Shown here: in pieces, positions 1 to 11,736 of the stretch
Layout of the letters: the number at the start of each line of letters is the position of its first letter
Numbering within the stretch: the stretch's first letter is position 1
From: Dugong dugon
Taxonomy: Eukaryota; Chordata; Mammalia; Sirenia; Dugongidae
Direction: 5' to 3'
Length of the DNA stretch: 64,000 nucleotides
NCBI GenBank assembly: GCA_030035585.1
Contig: CM057469.1
Location: 15,370,501 to 15,434,500, forward strand
Notes under the pieces: model-generated
The model's input: the letters and a program-made list of their open reading frames with translations, nothing else
Database searches by the model: none
What the model was told of the DNA's origin: nothing
Translations under genes and position numbers: made by a program

Positions 1-720
1 TGAAATTAAAGTGGTTTAAGTGAAAACCAATGATATTTGATTTTGGAAACTCTAGACACGGAAGTCCTACCTTTATCTAGAGTAGAAAGGTAGCTTTTAT
101 TTACCGAGTCAGCATATGTCTACTGAGAGCCTGCTTACTGCACGTTCAGCATTATGGCAGGTGGAGAAGCAATGACGAGAAAACACGCAAGGATCCTGTC
201 TCATGGAACTTATCATGAAGTGGAAAGAGAAATATTAAGCAAATACTAACACAAATAAGTATGAAATTATAACTTGATGGTATAAGGCCATTCATATACT
301 TTAAAAACACATAGGAACATAATTACTGATTTTTTAAAAAAAAACCCTTTATATGCATAGTAAAGGTGTAAGAACATGAATGGGAAACTACCAAATTCCT
401 GTTTCTCTGAGGATGGAGAGAGAAAACAGGAGCGAGGGGGACCAGGGTTTGAAAGGGATTTTAGTCTTATCTGTTTTATGTTTTATTTATTTTAAAAGGA
501 AAAGAAAAGATCTGAATAAATATGGCAGAAACTTAACACCTGTTAATATTGTTAATTCTCAGTCATGGCCAAATGGATGATTGTTATATTGTTCTCTGTA
601 TTCTTCTGTATTTAAACTTTTCACAATATAAGTATATTTACAAATATTTTGTATTGTAACTATGGTTAGATGCCAAAAAGGAGAGACATGTGGAACTCCA
701 AGAGTATAGAAGAGTCTTGG
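1..720. other. Intergenic sequence, no gene recognised
   Basis: No coding exon or RNA gene is visible. The second half (about 400-650), with its A/T-rich end and the words cacaatataag and ttaatattgttaattctc, resembles the 3' end of an old L1M element. That resemblance is weak and I would not name a subfamily. Confidence 0.35.
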
Positions 721-1080
721 AATGGAGGGTGAGGGGGAGCGTGGTCAAGGATGGCTCCCCTAAGGAAGGAGCTGCGGCCTGCAGGAGGAGCTGGGGAGGG
801 TTTCCCACATGGGGGAATTGCCGTGATTGAGTGACACAGGCAGAGATGGTGGCATCTTGGACTAGCGTGGTCATAGTGGTGGATGTGGAGAGAAATGGAT
901 GGATCACCAGAGTGTTAGGAGGTAGAATCCACAGGACTTTGTGGTGGCTTGTATACAGGGGAAGAGAGAAGAGGGAATTAGAGTGACACCTGGGTGTTTG
1001 GCTTGCACCCCCGGCTGCCTGGTGGTGCTGTCTTGAGCTGTGGAATACTGAAAGAAGCCCACGTGCAGCAAGGAGAATCA
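720..1080 (+). repeat. Fragment of an ancient medium-copy repeat (family not named)
   Basis: The stretch with ggatggctcc, gatggtggcatcttggact and gtggtggatgtggag matches, piece by piece, the repeat at 63155-63990. It is diverged and broken. I recognise the family as a common eutherian interspersed repeat but cannot name it with certainty. Confidence 0.4.
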
Positions 1081-1117
1081 TGGATTGGGTTTTGGACTTG
1101 TTGATTTTCAGGTATCT

Positions 1118-1285
1118 TTGAGCTGTAGTGGTTAGGAGCTTGGCTGCTAACAAAAAGGTCAGCTGTTCAAATCCACCAGCTGCTCCTTTGAAACTCTGTA
1201 GAGCAGTTCTACTCCGTCCTGTAGGGTTGCTATCTATGAGTCGGAATCTACTTGACGGCAATGGGTTTGGTTTTTTTTTTTTGTT
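1118..1285 (+). mobile_element. AfroSINE copy
   Basis: The head has the tRNA-Ser-like A-box region (gtggttaggagcttggctgc) and the degenerate B box (gttcaaatcc). The body ends in ctatgagtcggaatctac, ttgacggcaatggg and a T-rich tail. The head-to-tail order is on the + strand. The family is restricted to Afrotheria and its tail matches the RTE 3' end. Confidence 0.85.
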
Positions 1286-1289
1286 TTGA

Positions 1290-1994
1290 GCCAGTCAAGG
1301 AAAATCAGAATACAATTAACAAGGAAGTGGCAACAGACGCTGGGCCACCCGAAACTCCTGGTCACTTCTTCTGCTTCACTGGTCGTGTCGGAGTCCTGGA
1401 GCCTGACTGCCTCTCCTGCGCGACTTCTCTGTATAAGAGTCCAGAAGTGTCAAACTCTAGGCCAGTGGTTTAGGGTTAAAAACCTGCTTTATTACCCTTT
1501 GAGGAAATGTAGAAGGTCATCTGTCTGTAGTTGGAAATCGTAAACATTCCCGTTCCCATTTGTCTAACTTGTTGAGGATTATGTTTGTTTTTTCATTTCC
1601 CATCTTTCTACCCACAGGCCAGTCAGACTCTTCTGTCTAATTCCCAATCCTTGTTGGCTTCAGGTGTCTTTTAGTTGGAGTCCAGCTATAGGCCTAAACT
1701 CAGCGTGGAACTGCCTTTTTATCACCACCCGACTTTAATATTGATTCCTGCTGTCTGGAATTGGGTTGCCCCAGAATCAGACCCTGAGACAAGATTTGAG
1801 TGCAACTATTTTCTATGAGAAGTGATCCCAGGAAGACAGGGGGCTGAGGAAGTAAGACAGGGAAGGGAAGGAAGCCAAGAAAAGAAACTGTATTAGGTAA
1901 ATGACTTGCTATGGTAACTGCAGCTGGGGCTTAAGCCTGCTGGGGACAGAGACAGTGTAGAGCACGCCTCTGAGTCATCCTACCCAGGGGGCAT
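1290..1994. other. Intergenic sequence, no gene recognised
   Basis: Nothing coding is seen. The part from about 1755 to 1990 (beginning ccccagaatcagaccctgag) reads like a decayed interspersed repeat, but I cannot assign it. Confidence 0.3.
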
Positions 1995-2402
1995 TGTTAG
2001 GGATTGAATTGTGTCCCCCAAATATACGTGTTGTAAATCCTAACCTCTATGCCTGTGGTTATGATCTCATTTGGGAATAGGTTGTCTTTGTTATGTTAAT
2101 GTGGTAAGATTAGTGTAGGGTGTGTCTTGAGTCAATCTCTTTTGAGATATAAAAGAGATTAAACAAGTGAAAGAAGCAGAGGTGGGGAGAGATGCCAAGC
2201 CACGTGAAGATCACCCCGGCGCAGAAGCTCAAAGAGATAAGGACCTTTACTCAGAGCGGACAGAGAAAGAAAGCCTTCCCCTAGAGCCAGCGCCCCAAAT
2301 TCAGATTTCTACCCTTTGAAACTGTGATAGAATAAATATCTGTTTGTTAAAGCCACCCACTTGTGGTATTTCTGTTATAGCAGCTCTAGGGTAACTAAGA
2401 CA
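1995..2402 (+). mobile_element. Solo LTR of an ERVL-MaLR element
   Basis: This 408-bp unit starts with TGTTAGGGATTG and ends with TAACTAAGACA (TG...CA). It is flanked by a perfect 5-bp target duplication, ggcat, at 1990-1994 and 2403-2407. It contains the MLT1-like opening gaattgtgtcccccaaa and the late segment ataaatatctgtttgttaaa, probably the polyadenylation region. It is the same family as the LTRs at 29002, 40044, 43004, 46214, 47885 and 54311. No internal retroviral sequence remains, so it is a recombined solo LTR. Confidence 0.85.
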
Positions 2403-2544
2403 GGCATGGAAGCTGGGGAGATGCCGATTGCCATCATCATTGGCTGAGGTCTGCTCCTCGGGGCATTAACTCCCAAGCATGTCTGTCTGTTAGGTGGAAG
2501 GAAGGCCGTCAGGTGGAGATTTCAGGAGGACAGCCATTACAATG

Positions 2545-3043
2545 TACTAGAATGCTGAGTGAGGAGGGGCTATAAATTCCACAAGAACTTCGGAGTTCCT
2601 GTAGTGAACAGGCTCTAAGGTGGCTCCCATGATCCCCTCTTCTTGTACTCGCACTGTTGTGTAGTCCCCTCCCCTGGAGTGGGAGTGGGACCTGTGACTG
2701 CTTCTGACCAACAGAATATGGCCAAGGTGATGGGATGTCACTCCTGTGATTACGTCGTCATATAAGACTCCATCTTACTAGCTCTCTTTCTCTGCTGCTG
2801 CCTCGGAAGAAGTAAACTACCATGTTGTCACAGGCCTATGGAGAGGCTCACTTGGCCAGAAACTGTAAGCAGCCTCTAGGAACTGAGAGTGGCCTAAACA
2901 CGGGGCCCTCAGGCTGATGGCAGCAAGGAACTGAATTCTGCCAGCAACCTTGGGAGAGTTCTGCCAGAGCGCGGGAGCAGACCTGTCTCCAGTCAGGCCT
3001 CCAGAAGGAGGCGAGCCCTGGGCTACACCATGATGACAGCCTT
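2545..3043 (+). repeat. Old LTR-like repeat interrupted by an AfroSINE
   Basis: Words such as gggatgtcactcctgtgatta, accatgttgtcac and aaggaactgaattctgcc are typical of an ancient mammalian LTR-like repeat. It is broken at its right end by the SINE at 3044. The family name is not certain. Confidence 0.4.
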
Positions 3044-3205
3044 GTTGCTGTTGCTGTTGCAGTGTACCATCAAGTGGATTCTGCCTCGCAGAGACTCTAT
3101 AGGACAGAGTGGAGCAGATCAACAGGGCTTTCCTCCTGCACAGCAGCTGGTGGGTTCGAATTGCTGACCTTTTGTTTAGCAGCTGAGCGCTTGACCATTG
3201 CATTC
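3044..3205 (-). mobile_element. AfroSINE copy (antisense)
   Basis: Read on the minus strand it gives the usual head with a B box (rev-comp of ggttcgaattgctgacc), then the tail (rev-comp of caagtggattctgcctc). A (ttgctg)n stretch lies at the tail end. Confidence 0.8.
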
Positions 3206-4208
3206 CCCAGAGAAACAAACTGAAAACACTCCTATAACTGGGAAGAGAAGTTATTCCCTAAGGGGAAAGTTCCCACAGACACAGTAAAGCCATTATCCAA
3301 CCTTGGTTCAGAGGGATTCTCATTCTACCCAAGGAGGAAACAAGTGCCAAGTGTTTGATCCTGAACGTCTTTCCTGAACATAAAGGACTTTTGAATTCAG
3401 AATTTAGGTTCCACCCCTGCGGCCCTAAGTCCTCCAAGTGGCAGCCCCAAGGCATTTCCTCTTTTCCCACTTCCCTTCCAACTTTCCCTCTTTCTGCTCC
3501 TCACCAAGCAATTTCAATTCTACCGCAAAGTAGCACCCCTGAAGTCACCTGCCACTAGGTGAAGCTTCTCACCTTCCTGCAGCACTTGTTTCTTTCTGGG
3601 AAGTCTTCGGGTGCTTGGGGTTCATCATGCATTCATTCAACAAACACTCTGAGTGACTGGGTGTGCTGAGCATTGTGAAGGATGCTGAAAGGCAGCCCTG
3701 CCCCCTGGGGCGGGATCGAGTAGGGAAGCCCAGCTGTGCACAGCAACACTGTGACACGCTGCGTGCTCTGAGTGTTCTCATTGACATCGACATGTGCCTG
3801 GGACAGTGGGGGCGAGAGAAGGGGAGGGGACACTTGGGGGAAAGAGGAGTGAAGTGGGAAGGTCAGAAAAGACTTCAGAGAGAAGACAACTCATGGGCTA
3901 AACACTGAATAAAAACATCCAAGGGTTAGGACAAGTCTACAGAAGAGGTAGGAGGCAAGCCTTATCAGATATCAACTCTTTTTTTAAACTACAGTTCTTA
4001 GACAGAGTAGTACTGGAACAAAGAAGGGCCAATAGATCAAAGCATGCATGGAACCTTGACATGTGAGGGACGAAGCATCCAGAACAGTGGGGAAGGATGA
4101 ACTACTTAATAAATGGTATCTGGGCCATTGACTTTCTATATGATTTTTTAAATGATGTGTCATTGTTTTAGTTTGCCTTTCCCCAATTATTGTTGATACT
4201 GAACGTTT
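3206..4208. other. Intergenic sequence with an old repeat fragment
   Basis: No gene is seen. From about 3640 to 3960 the sequence resembles the start of the ancient unnamed repeat also present at 40870 and 43500 (gagtgactgggtgtgctgag, then an agggaggtcagaaaagactt-type segment). The rest is unassigned. Confidence 0.3.
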
Positions 4209-4212
4209 TCCA

Positions 4213-4412
4213 GAGTCCATGGGTGACACAAACAGTTAGCATGCTTGGCTGCTAACTGAAAGGTTGAAGGTTTGAGTCTACCCAGAGGTACATCAGAAGA
4301 AAGTCCTGGCCACCTGCTTCCAAAAAATCAGCCATTGAAAACCTGATGGAGCACTGTCTACTTTGACATGCATGGGTTGCCATGAGTGGGAATCGACTTG
4401 ACAGCCTTATGT
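4213..4412 (+). mobile_element. AfroSINE copy, long-body variant
   Basis: It begins gagtccatgggtgacac and has the ggctgctaactgaaaggttg head. It then carries a middle section (cagaagaaagtcctgg, cttccaaaaaatcagcc) missing from the shorter variant, and ends ggttgccatgagtgggaatcg. Confidence 0.8.
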
Positions 4413-4971
4413 GTATTGACCATCTGGGCTTCCTCTTTACAGAATGCATGTTCATATGATTTTCTTTTATTCTCTTGGGTTGTTTGTCTTTTTCAGATGG
4501 CTCCACAAACAATATGCATGTTTTCTTCAATGCTGAGTCCCCACTGCCAAGAACTGTGCCTGACACACGGTAGGTGCTCGATAAACATTTGTTGAATGAA
4601 TAGATGAGTAAATATTTGGAGTTTTTAATATAATCCAGATATTAATCTTTTCTATTTTATAAACGTTGAAATTTTATTTCAAGACAAAACTGTCACTTGT
4701 CTGTGAATCATGGCGTCAGAAGCTTTGATGTGAACTTATTCAGCAATATTTACCTTCATTATTCTTCTCTTTAGTGTATGTTGTTTAAGAAATCCTTTCT
4801 TACCCTGAGGACCAAGAAAAATCTTTAGTTTTCTTCTAATAGTGTCAAAGTTTTGGTTTTTTTACATTTAGGTCTTTTATACAACTGAGTAATATTTTTA
4901 TGTATAATGGAAGGTAGTGGTTGTATTGGTTGTAGATCATTCATTCAACAATTATTTATTTAGAGGCAACT
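4413..4971 (+). repeat. L2 3' end followed by unassigned A/T-rich sequence
   Basis: At 4530-4612 the words gaactgtgcctgacacacgg and cgataaacatttgttgaatg match the conserved 3' end of the old LINE L2. The remainder to 4971 has no recognised feature. Confidence 0.5.
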
Positions 4972-4986
4972 GTATGCATCTCAAGA

Positions 4987-5200
4987 AGGTCCCTGGGTGG
5001 CGCAAGTTGTTTTTGATGGGTTGCTAACCTCAAGGTTGGTGGTTCAAATCCACCCAGCGGCTCCACAGAAGAAAGGCCTGGCAATCTGCTTCCATAAAAA
5101 TTACAACCAAGAAAACCCTATGGGGCAGTCCTACTCTGTAACACATGGGGTCGCCATGACTCATAATCAACTCCATAGCAACGGGTTTGGTTTGGTTTTG
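4987..5200 (+). mobile_element. AfroSINE copy with 15-bp target duplication
   Basis: The element begins ggtccctgggtggcgcaag and ends gcaacgggtttggtttggtt. The 15-base word gtatgcatctcaaga occurs on both sides, at 4972-4986 and 5201-5215, and is the target-site duplication. A second SINE starts directly after the right-hand copy. Confidence 0.9.
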
Positions 5201-5228
5201 GTATGCATCTCAAGAGTCCTTGGGTGAC

Positions 5229-7630
5229 AAAAAAAAGCCCTGGCCCGGATGGCTTCACTAGAGAATTCTACCAAACTTCCAGAGAAAAGTTAACACCACT
5301 ACTACTAAAGGTATTTCAGAGCATAGAAAAGGATAGAACACTCCCAAACTCATTCTATGAAGCCAGCATAATCCTAATACCAAAACCAGGTAAAGACACC
5401 ACAGAAAAAAGAAAATTACAGACCAATATCCCTCATGAACGTTGACGCAAAAATCCTCAAAGAAATTCTAGCCAATAGAATTCAGCAACATATCAAAAAA
5501 ATAATTCACCATGATCAAGTGGGATTTATACCAGGTGTGCAGGGATGGTTCAACATTAAAAAAACAATCAATGTAATCCATCACATAAATAAAACAAAAG
5601 ACAGGAACCACATGATCTTATCAATCAATGCAGAAAAGGCATTTGACAAAGTCCATCACCAATTCATGATGAAAAATCTCAGTAAAATGGAATAGAAGAG
5701 AAATTCTTCAACACAATTAAGGGCATTTATACAAAGCCAACAGCCAACATCATCCTAAATGGAGAGACTTTGAAAGCATTCCCCTGGAGAATGGGAACCA
5801 GACAAGGATGCCCTTTATCACCACTCTTATTCAACATTCTGCTGGAGGTCCTAGCCAGAGCAATTAGGCTAGGAAAAGAAATAAAGGGCATCCAAATTGG
5901 TAGGAAAGACGTCAAAGTATCTCTAGTTGCAGATGATATGACCTTATACACAGAAAACCCCAAAGAATCCGCAAGAAAACTACTGGAACTAATAGAAGAT
6001 TTCAGCAAAGTTTCAGGATACAAGATAAACATACAAAAATCAGTTGGATTCCTTTACACCAACAAAGAGAACCTCAAAGAGGAAATCACCAAATCAATAC
6101 CATTTACTATAGCCCCCAAGAAGATAAAATACTTAGGAATAAATCTAACCAGAGACGTAAAAGATCTACACGATGAAAACTACAAAACACTACTGCAAGA
6201 AACCAAAAGAGACCTATGTAAGTGGAAAAACATACCTTGCTCATGGATAGGAAGACTCAACATTGTGAAACTGTCAATTCTACACAAAGCAATCTACAGA
6301 TACAACCCAATCTCGATCCAAATTCCACTGGCATTTTTTAATGAGATGGAGAAACAAATCACCAGCTTCATACAGAAAGGGAAGAGGCCCCAGATAAGTA
6401 AAGCATTAGGTAAGAAGAAGAACAAAGTGGGAGGCCTCACACTACCTGATTTTAGAAACTATTATACCGCCACAGTAGTCAAAACAGCCTGCTACTGGTA
6501 CAACAACAGATACAGAGACCAATGGAACAGAATTGAGAATCCAGACATAAACTCATCCACCTATGAGCAGGTGATATTGGACAAAGGCCCAAAGTCCATT
6601 AATTGGGGAAAAGACAGTCCCTTTAACAAATGGTGCTGGAATAACTGGATATCCATCAGCAAAAAACTGAAACAAGACCCATACCTCACACCATGCACAA
6701 AAACTAACTCAAAATGGATCAGAGACTTAAATATAAAATCAAAAACGATAAAGATCTTGGAAAAAAATAGGGACAATGCTAGGAGCCCTAATACATGGCA
6801 TAAACAGAATACAAAACATTGCCAACAATGCACAAACACCAGAAGAGAAACTCGATAACTTGGAGCTCCTAAAAATCAAACACTTATGCTCATCAGAAGA
6901 CTTCACCAAAAGAGTCAAAAGACAACCTACAGGCTGGGAAAAATTTTTTAGCTATGACAAATCCAATCAGCGTCTAATCTAAAATCTACAAGATACTGAA
7001 AAACCTCAACAACAAAAAGACAAATAACCCAATTAAAAAATGGGCAAAAGATAGGAACAGGCACTTCACCAAAGAAGATATTCAGGAGGCTAACAGACTC
7101 ATGAAGAAATGCTTACAATCATTAGCCATTAGAGAAATGCAGATCAAAACTACAATGAGATATCATCTCACCCCAACAAGGCTAGCGTTAATCCAAAAAC
7201 ACAAAATAATAAATGCTGGAGAGGTTGTGGAGAGACTAGAACACTTATACACTGTTGGTAGGAATGTAAAATGGTACAACCACTTTGGAAATCGACTGGT
7301 GCTTCCATAAAAAGCTAGAAATAGAAGTACCATACGATCCAGCTCTCCCGCTCCTTGGAAAATATCCTAGAGAAATAAGAGCCATCACACAAATAGATAT
7401 ATGCACACCCGTGTTCATTGCAGGACTGTTCACAAGAGCAAAAAAATGGAAACAACCTAGGTGCCCATCAACAGACGAATGGATAGAAAAAATAATGGTA
7501 TAATCACACAATGGAATAGTACGCAACGATAAAGAACAATGATGAAGCTGTGAAACATAACATGGAGGAAGCTGGAGGACATTATGCTGAGTGAAACTAG
7601 TCAGTCTCAAAAGGACAAATATTGTATGAG
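5229..7630 (+). pseudogene. L1 ORF2 remnant (reverse transcriptase and C-terminus)
   Basis: Only the part of ORF2 from the fingers of the reverse transcriptase onward is present. Motifs visible include [13 protein letters not shown] and the active-site box, here VADDM where FADDM is expected; the two aspartates are kept. The C-terminal region has [15 protein letters not shown] followed by the usual Cys/His-containing tail. The frame is broken after LSKME (near 5690), near 5430, near 6768 and by later stops, so it cannot make the enzyme. The breaks near 5690 and 6768 are also present in the L1 at 15115. Confidence 0.88.
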
Positions 7631-8606
7631 ACCACTATTATAAGAACTCAAGAAAAGGTTTAAACACAGGAGAAAACATTCTTTGATGGTTACGGGGGTG
7701 GGGAGGGAGGGAGAGGGGTACACTAACTAGATAGTAGATAAGAATTATCTTGGGTGAAGGGAAGGACAGCACACGCTACAGGGGAAGTCAGCACAACTGG
7801 ACTAAACCAAAGCTTAGAAGTTTCCTGAATATAATCAAACACTTTGAGGGACAGTGTAGCAGGAGTAGGGGTCTGGGGACCATGCTTTCAGGGGACATCT
7901 AAGTCAACTGGCATAACAAAGCTTATTAAGAAAACGTTCTGCATCCTACTTTAGTGAGTGGCATCTGCGGTCTTAAAAGCTCGCAAGCGGCCATCTAAGA
8001 TGCACCAATTGGTCCCAACCACCTGGAGTAAAGGAGAATGAAGAACACCAAAGACAAAGGGAAAGTAGTAGCCCAAGAGACAGAAAGGGCCACAGAAACC
8101 AGAGACTCCATCCGCCTGAGACCAGAAGAACTAGATGGTGCCCGGCTACCACCAATGACCACCCTGACAGGGAACACAACAGAGAGTCCCGGATGGAGCA
8201 GGAGAAAGGTGGGGTGCAGAACTCAAATTCTAGTACGAAGACCAGACTTAATGGTCTGACTGAGACTGGAGGAACTCCAGAAAGCATGGCCCCTGGATTC
8301 TCTATCAGCCCAGAACTAAAACAATTTCTGAGGCCAACTCCTCAGACAGCGATTGGACTGGATTGTGGGACATAAAGTGATGCTCGTGAGGAGTGTGCCT
8401 CTTAGCTCAAGTAGACACAAGAGACTAAACGAGCAGCTTCTGACCAGAGGTGAGATGGGAAGGCAGAGAGGGTTAGGAGCTGGTTGAATGGACATGGGGA
8501 ATCAGGGGTGGAAAGGAGGAGTGTGCCGTCACAGTATGGGGAGAGCAATTACAGTCACATAACAATGTATGTATAAATGTTTGTATGGGGAAAAGAAAAA
8601 GAAAAG
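5229..8606 (+). mobile_element. 5'-truncated L1 retrotransposon, 3.4 kb
   Basis: It starts inside ORF2 (peptide [14 protein letters not shown]) and runs through the reverse transcriptase, the C-terminal domain and about 1 kb of 3' UTR to an A-rich tail (8588-8606). The target duplication is gagtccttgggtg(a/g)c at 5214-5228 and 8607-8621. It is closely related to the full-length L1 at 15115-23046. Truncation at the 5' end is normal for LINE insertions. Confidence 0.9.
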
Positions 8607-9028
8607 GAGTCCTTGGGTGGCATAAACAGTTAAGCGCTTGGCTCCTAAATGAAAGGTTGGAGGTTTGAGTTCACCCAGAGGCACCTCAGAAGAAAGGACT
8701 GGTGATCTACTTCTGAAAAGTCAGCCATTGAAAACCCTATGGAGCATAGTTCTACTCTGACACACATGGGGCCGCCATGAGTCGGAGTCAGCTCAACTGC
8801 AACTGGTTTTAACTGCTATGCGTCTCAGCGGTGGTATTAGAGAGACATTTAACAAAACTGTTCTTTTGGAAAACCTGATTGTAAATGGGGAGAATTAGTG
8901 CCTACAAAGAGATGCAATGTGTTAACCCTTGAAAATTGTCTTGCTTGTTAAACACAAAAGAGGTCAAATTGGACAGGGGCTTGGAAGGCTTCTTTGCATC
9001 TGGCCTTAGAGGGCCTTCCTTAACCTCT

Positions 9029-9226
9029 AAGGAGCCCTAGTGACAAAGTGGTTAAGCGCTCGGCTGCTAACCAAAAGGTCAGTGGTTCAAAGCCACCAGC
9101 CGCTCCCTGGCAATCTGCTTTTGTAAAGATTACAGTCTTGAAAACCCTATGGGTCAGTTCTATTCTGTCTTACAGGGTCGCTATGAATCGGAATTGACTT
9201 CACAGCAAGGGTTTGGTTTTTTCGAG
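9029..9226 (+). mobile_element. AfroSINE copy with 12-bp target duplication
   Basis: The head is ggagccctagtgacaaag and the tail ends gcaagggtttggtttttt. The word tccttaacctct flanks it at 9017-9028 and 9227-9238. Confidence 0.9.
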
Positions 9227-9339
9227 TCCTTAACCTCTGCCACTGGGGACTTTGTGGAGTGTCAGGGTTGAAGCTTGAACACTGAGACTTTCTAGGCTTG
9301 GGAAGACCATGGGGACATCTTGGTAGAAGCACAACCTTT

Positions 9340-9615
9340 TAGTAAGGCAATTTGGCAACATATATTAACCTTTAAATGTTCAAACACCTTGGCTCAGAAT
9401 TTCCACTCTAGGAATTTGTCCTGTAGAAACACTCCTACAACCACAAAAAGAGATACATAGGGAAATGTTTGCATACACAATGATATGTCCATACAATGGA
9501 CTGTTATGTCGCCATTAAAAAAGAATGGGGTAGATCTATACATACTGACATGGAAAGATGTTCAAAACAAGTTATAGAACAGTATGTATAATATGAGACA
9601 CATTAATATATATAT
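9340..9615 (+). mobile_element. Old L1M fragment
   Basis: The sequence has the standard wording of the old L1 ORF2 end: aatttccactctaggaattt, ccatacaatgga, cgccattaaaaaagaatg, gacatggaaagatgttc. It is too diverged to be coding. Confidence 0.65.
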
Positions 9616-10324
9616 ATTTAACTTTTTATTTTGAGATAATTGTTAATTCACATGCAATTGTAAGAAACAATACAGTCGAATAACAGGGAAACTCCAGATC
9701 ACAAAACCTCTTCAGATTCCTCATTTATTCAATCTATTTTCTCTTTGATGTTTTTGAGAAACACAGTCATTCCCGCAGATCTGGCATTGCAGACTACTGA
9801 AAACTTACTAAAACTTTCTTTTAAGTAACAAATTTTAAAATCAGCATTATTTCAAAATGATTAAATATCAAGCAAAACCAATTCACTGTTTTTAATTACT
9901 ATAATATAGAGATTCTGTATTCCAAAAAAAGAAAAGAGAAATAATACAGAATCACAATGATGTACCACTTCATACCAGCTAGAATGGCTATGGTAAAAAA
10001 GGCCGGGATAAAGAAATGTTGGTGAGCAAGTGTGTGCAGAAATCAGAACCATCATACACAGCTGGTGGGATGTAAAATGGTACAGCCATTTTGGAAAACA
10101 GAGTGGCAATTTCTCAAAAAGTTCAACATAAAGTTACCCTATGACCTAGCAATTCCATTTCTAGGCTTATACCCAAGAGAATTAAAAACATATTCACACA
10201 AAAACTTGTACAAGAACGTTTATAACAGCGTTATTCATAATGGTCAGAAGGCGGAAACAACCCAAATGTTCCTCAGTTGGTGAACAGATAACGTGTGGGG
10301 GTATAGCCATATAACAAAATATTA

Positions 10325-10516
10325 ACCAGCCAGTTGCTGTCGACTTGATTCCGACCCACGGTGACCCCATGTGTGTCAGCATAGAACAGTGCTTCATAGG
10401 GTTTTCAATGACTGATTTTTCAGAAGTAAATCACCAGGCATTTCTTCTGAGGCATTTCTGGGTGGACTCGAACCTCCAACCTTTCAGTTTAGCAGCTGAG
10501 CACGTTAACTGTTTGT
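10325..10516 (-). mobile_element. AfroSINE copy (antisense)
   Basis: On the minus strand this reads as a head with ggttcgagtccacccag, the long-body middle section, then the tail (rev-comp of gttgctgtcgacttgattcc). The short word atatta flanks it at 10319-10324 and 10520-10525. Confidence 0.82.
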
Positions 10517-10525
10517 ACCATATTA

Positions 10526-10755
10526 TTATTTTTTAAATAATACTTTATTGTGCTTTCAGTGAAGGTTTACACAGCAGTTTAGGTTTCCATTCAACAATTT
10601 CTGCATAAGTTATTCGGTGACGTTTGTTACATTCTTCACAATGCGTGAACATTCCCATTATTTCCATTCTGGTTGTTCCATTTCCATTAATCTAGTTTCC
10701 CTGCCTCCTTACTTTCTCATCTTTGTTTTAAAGTTAATTGTTGACGGTTTGGTGC
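10526..10755 (-). mobile_element. Short L1 3' tail (antisense)
   Basis: The words ttattgtgctttcagtgaag, tttacacagcag and ccctgcctccttactttctc match, in reverse, the 3' end of the local L1 family. The 9-base word accatatta lies on both sides (10517-10525 and 10756-10764), so it is a separate very short insertion placed right against the SINE. Confidence 0.75.
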
Positions 10756-11736
10756 ACCATATTACTTGACCATAAAAAGGAAAGAAGTACTAATATATGC
10801 TAAAATGTGGATGAACCTTGAAAACATTATAGTAAGTGAAAAATGCCGATCACAAAAAGCCACATGTTGTACGAGTCCACTTATGTGAAATGTCCAGAAC
10901 GGGCAAATCCATAGAGACAGAAAGTAGATTACAGGCTGCCAGAGCTGGGGGGAGGGGGAGACTGGGAGTGGCCACGAACAGGCACAGGATTTCTTTGTGG
11001 GGAAATGGAAATAATCTAAATTAGATAGCGGTGGTGGTTACGCAACTCGGTGAATATAAGAAACCACTGAATTGTACACCTTAAAATGGTGAATTTTATG
11101 GCATATAAATTATATCTCAATAAAGCTGTTTAAAAAATAATAATAATACAGAGAGATCCTGTATAACTCTACTTAACCCATTTTCCCAAGTGGTAACATC
11201 TTATATAATTATAGCACAATATCACGACCGTGAAATTTACATTGATAGAATCCATCAACTTCATTCAGATTCCGCCAGTTTTTATGCACTCGGTGTGCAT
11301 GTGTTTAGTTCCATGCAATTTAATCCCCTGTGTAGATTCACGTGACCACCATCACAGTCAAGATGCAGGACAGTTCCACCGCACTAACCCTTTTAGAGCC
11401 ACAGTCCCCCTCCATCCCGCCTACTTCCTGACCCCTGGCACCCACTGATCTGTTTTCCACCTCTATAATTTTGTCGTTTCAAGAGTGTGGTGTAAATAGA
11501 ATCATACAGTGTGCAACCTTTTGAGATTGGCTTTCTTCACTCAGTGTAACTCTCTGGAGATCCACCCACGCTATTACAAGTACCAGTAGTCCCACCCTTT
11601 ATCGCCGAGTAGTATATTCCACGGGAAGGATGCACCGCAGTTTGTTTCAACTTTCACCTGTGGAAGATTTTTGTGCTTATTTCCAGGTTTGGCTATTATG
11701 AAGAAAGTTGCTATAAACATTGGTATATAGGTTTTT

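Larger units (their letters stand above)
5214..8810 (+). mobile_element. Second AfroSINE at the same target, split by an L1
   Basis: The first 15 bases (gagtccttgggtgac, 5214-5228) are the SINE head, and the rest of the SINE resumes at 8607-8810 after 3.4 kb of L1. A third, diverged copy of the target word (ctatgcgtctcag, about 8815-8827) closes the SINE. So two SINEs inserted side by side at one target, and an L1 then hit the head of the second. Confidence 0.8.
9950..11141 (+). mobile_element. Old L1M 3' end inserted in the antisense L1
   Basis: It runs from aatcacaatgatgtacc through ttgtacaagaacgtttataa, ttgaccataaaaagg and gaattgtacaccttaaaa to a final ctcaataaagctg plus A-rich tail. Copies of the word aataatacag lie at 9938-9949 (with an extra ga), 11142-11151 and, with one change, 9664-9675. 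It contains two later insertions (10325-10516 and 10526-10755). Confidence 0.7.

Noticed and set aside
638-1261. Minus-strand open frame of 207 codons
   Set aside because: Its first third is antisense AfroSINE (1118-1261) and the rest lies in an old repeat. No known protein features.
5203-6858. Long open frames that look like a reverse transcriptase gene
   Set aside because: They are the broken ORF2 of a truncated L1 with clear target duplications, not a host gene.
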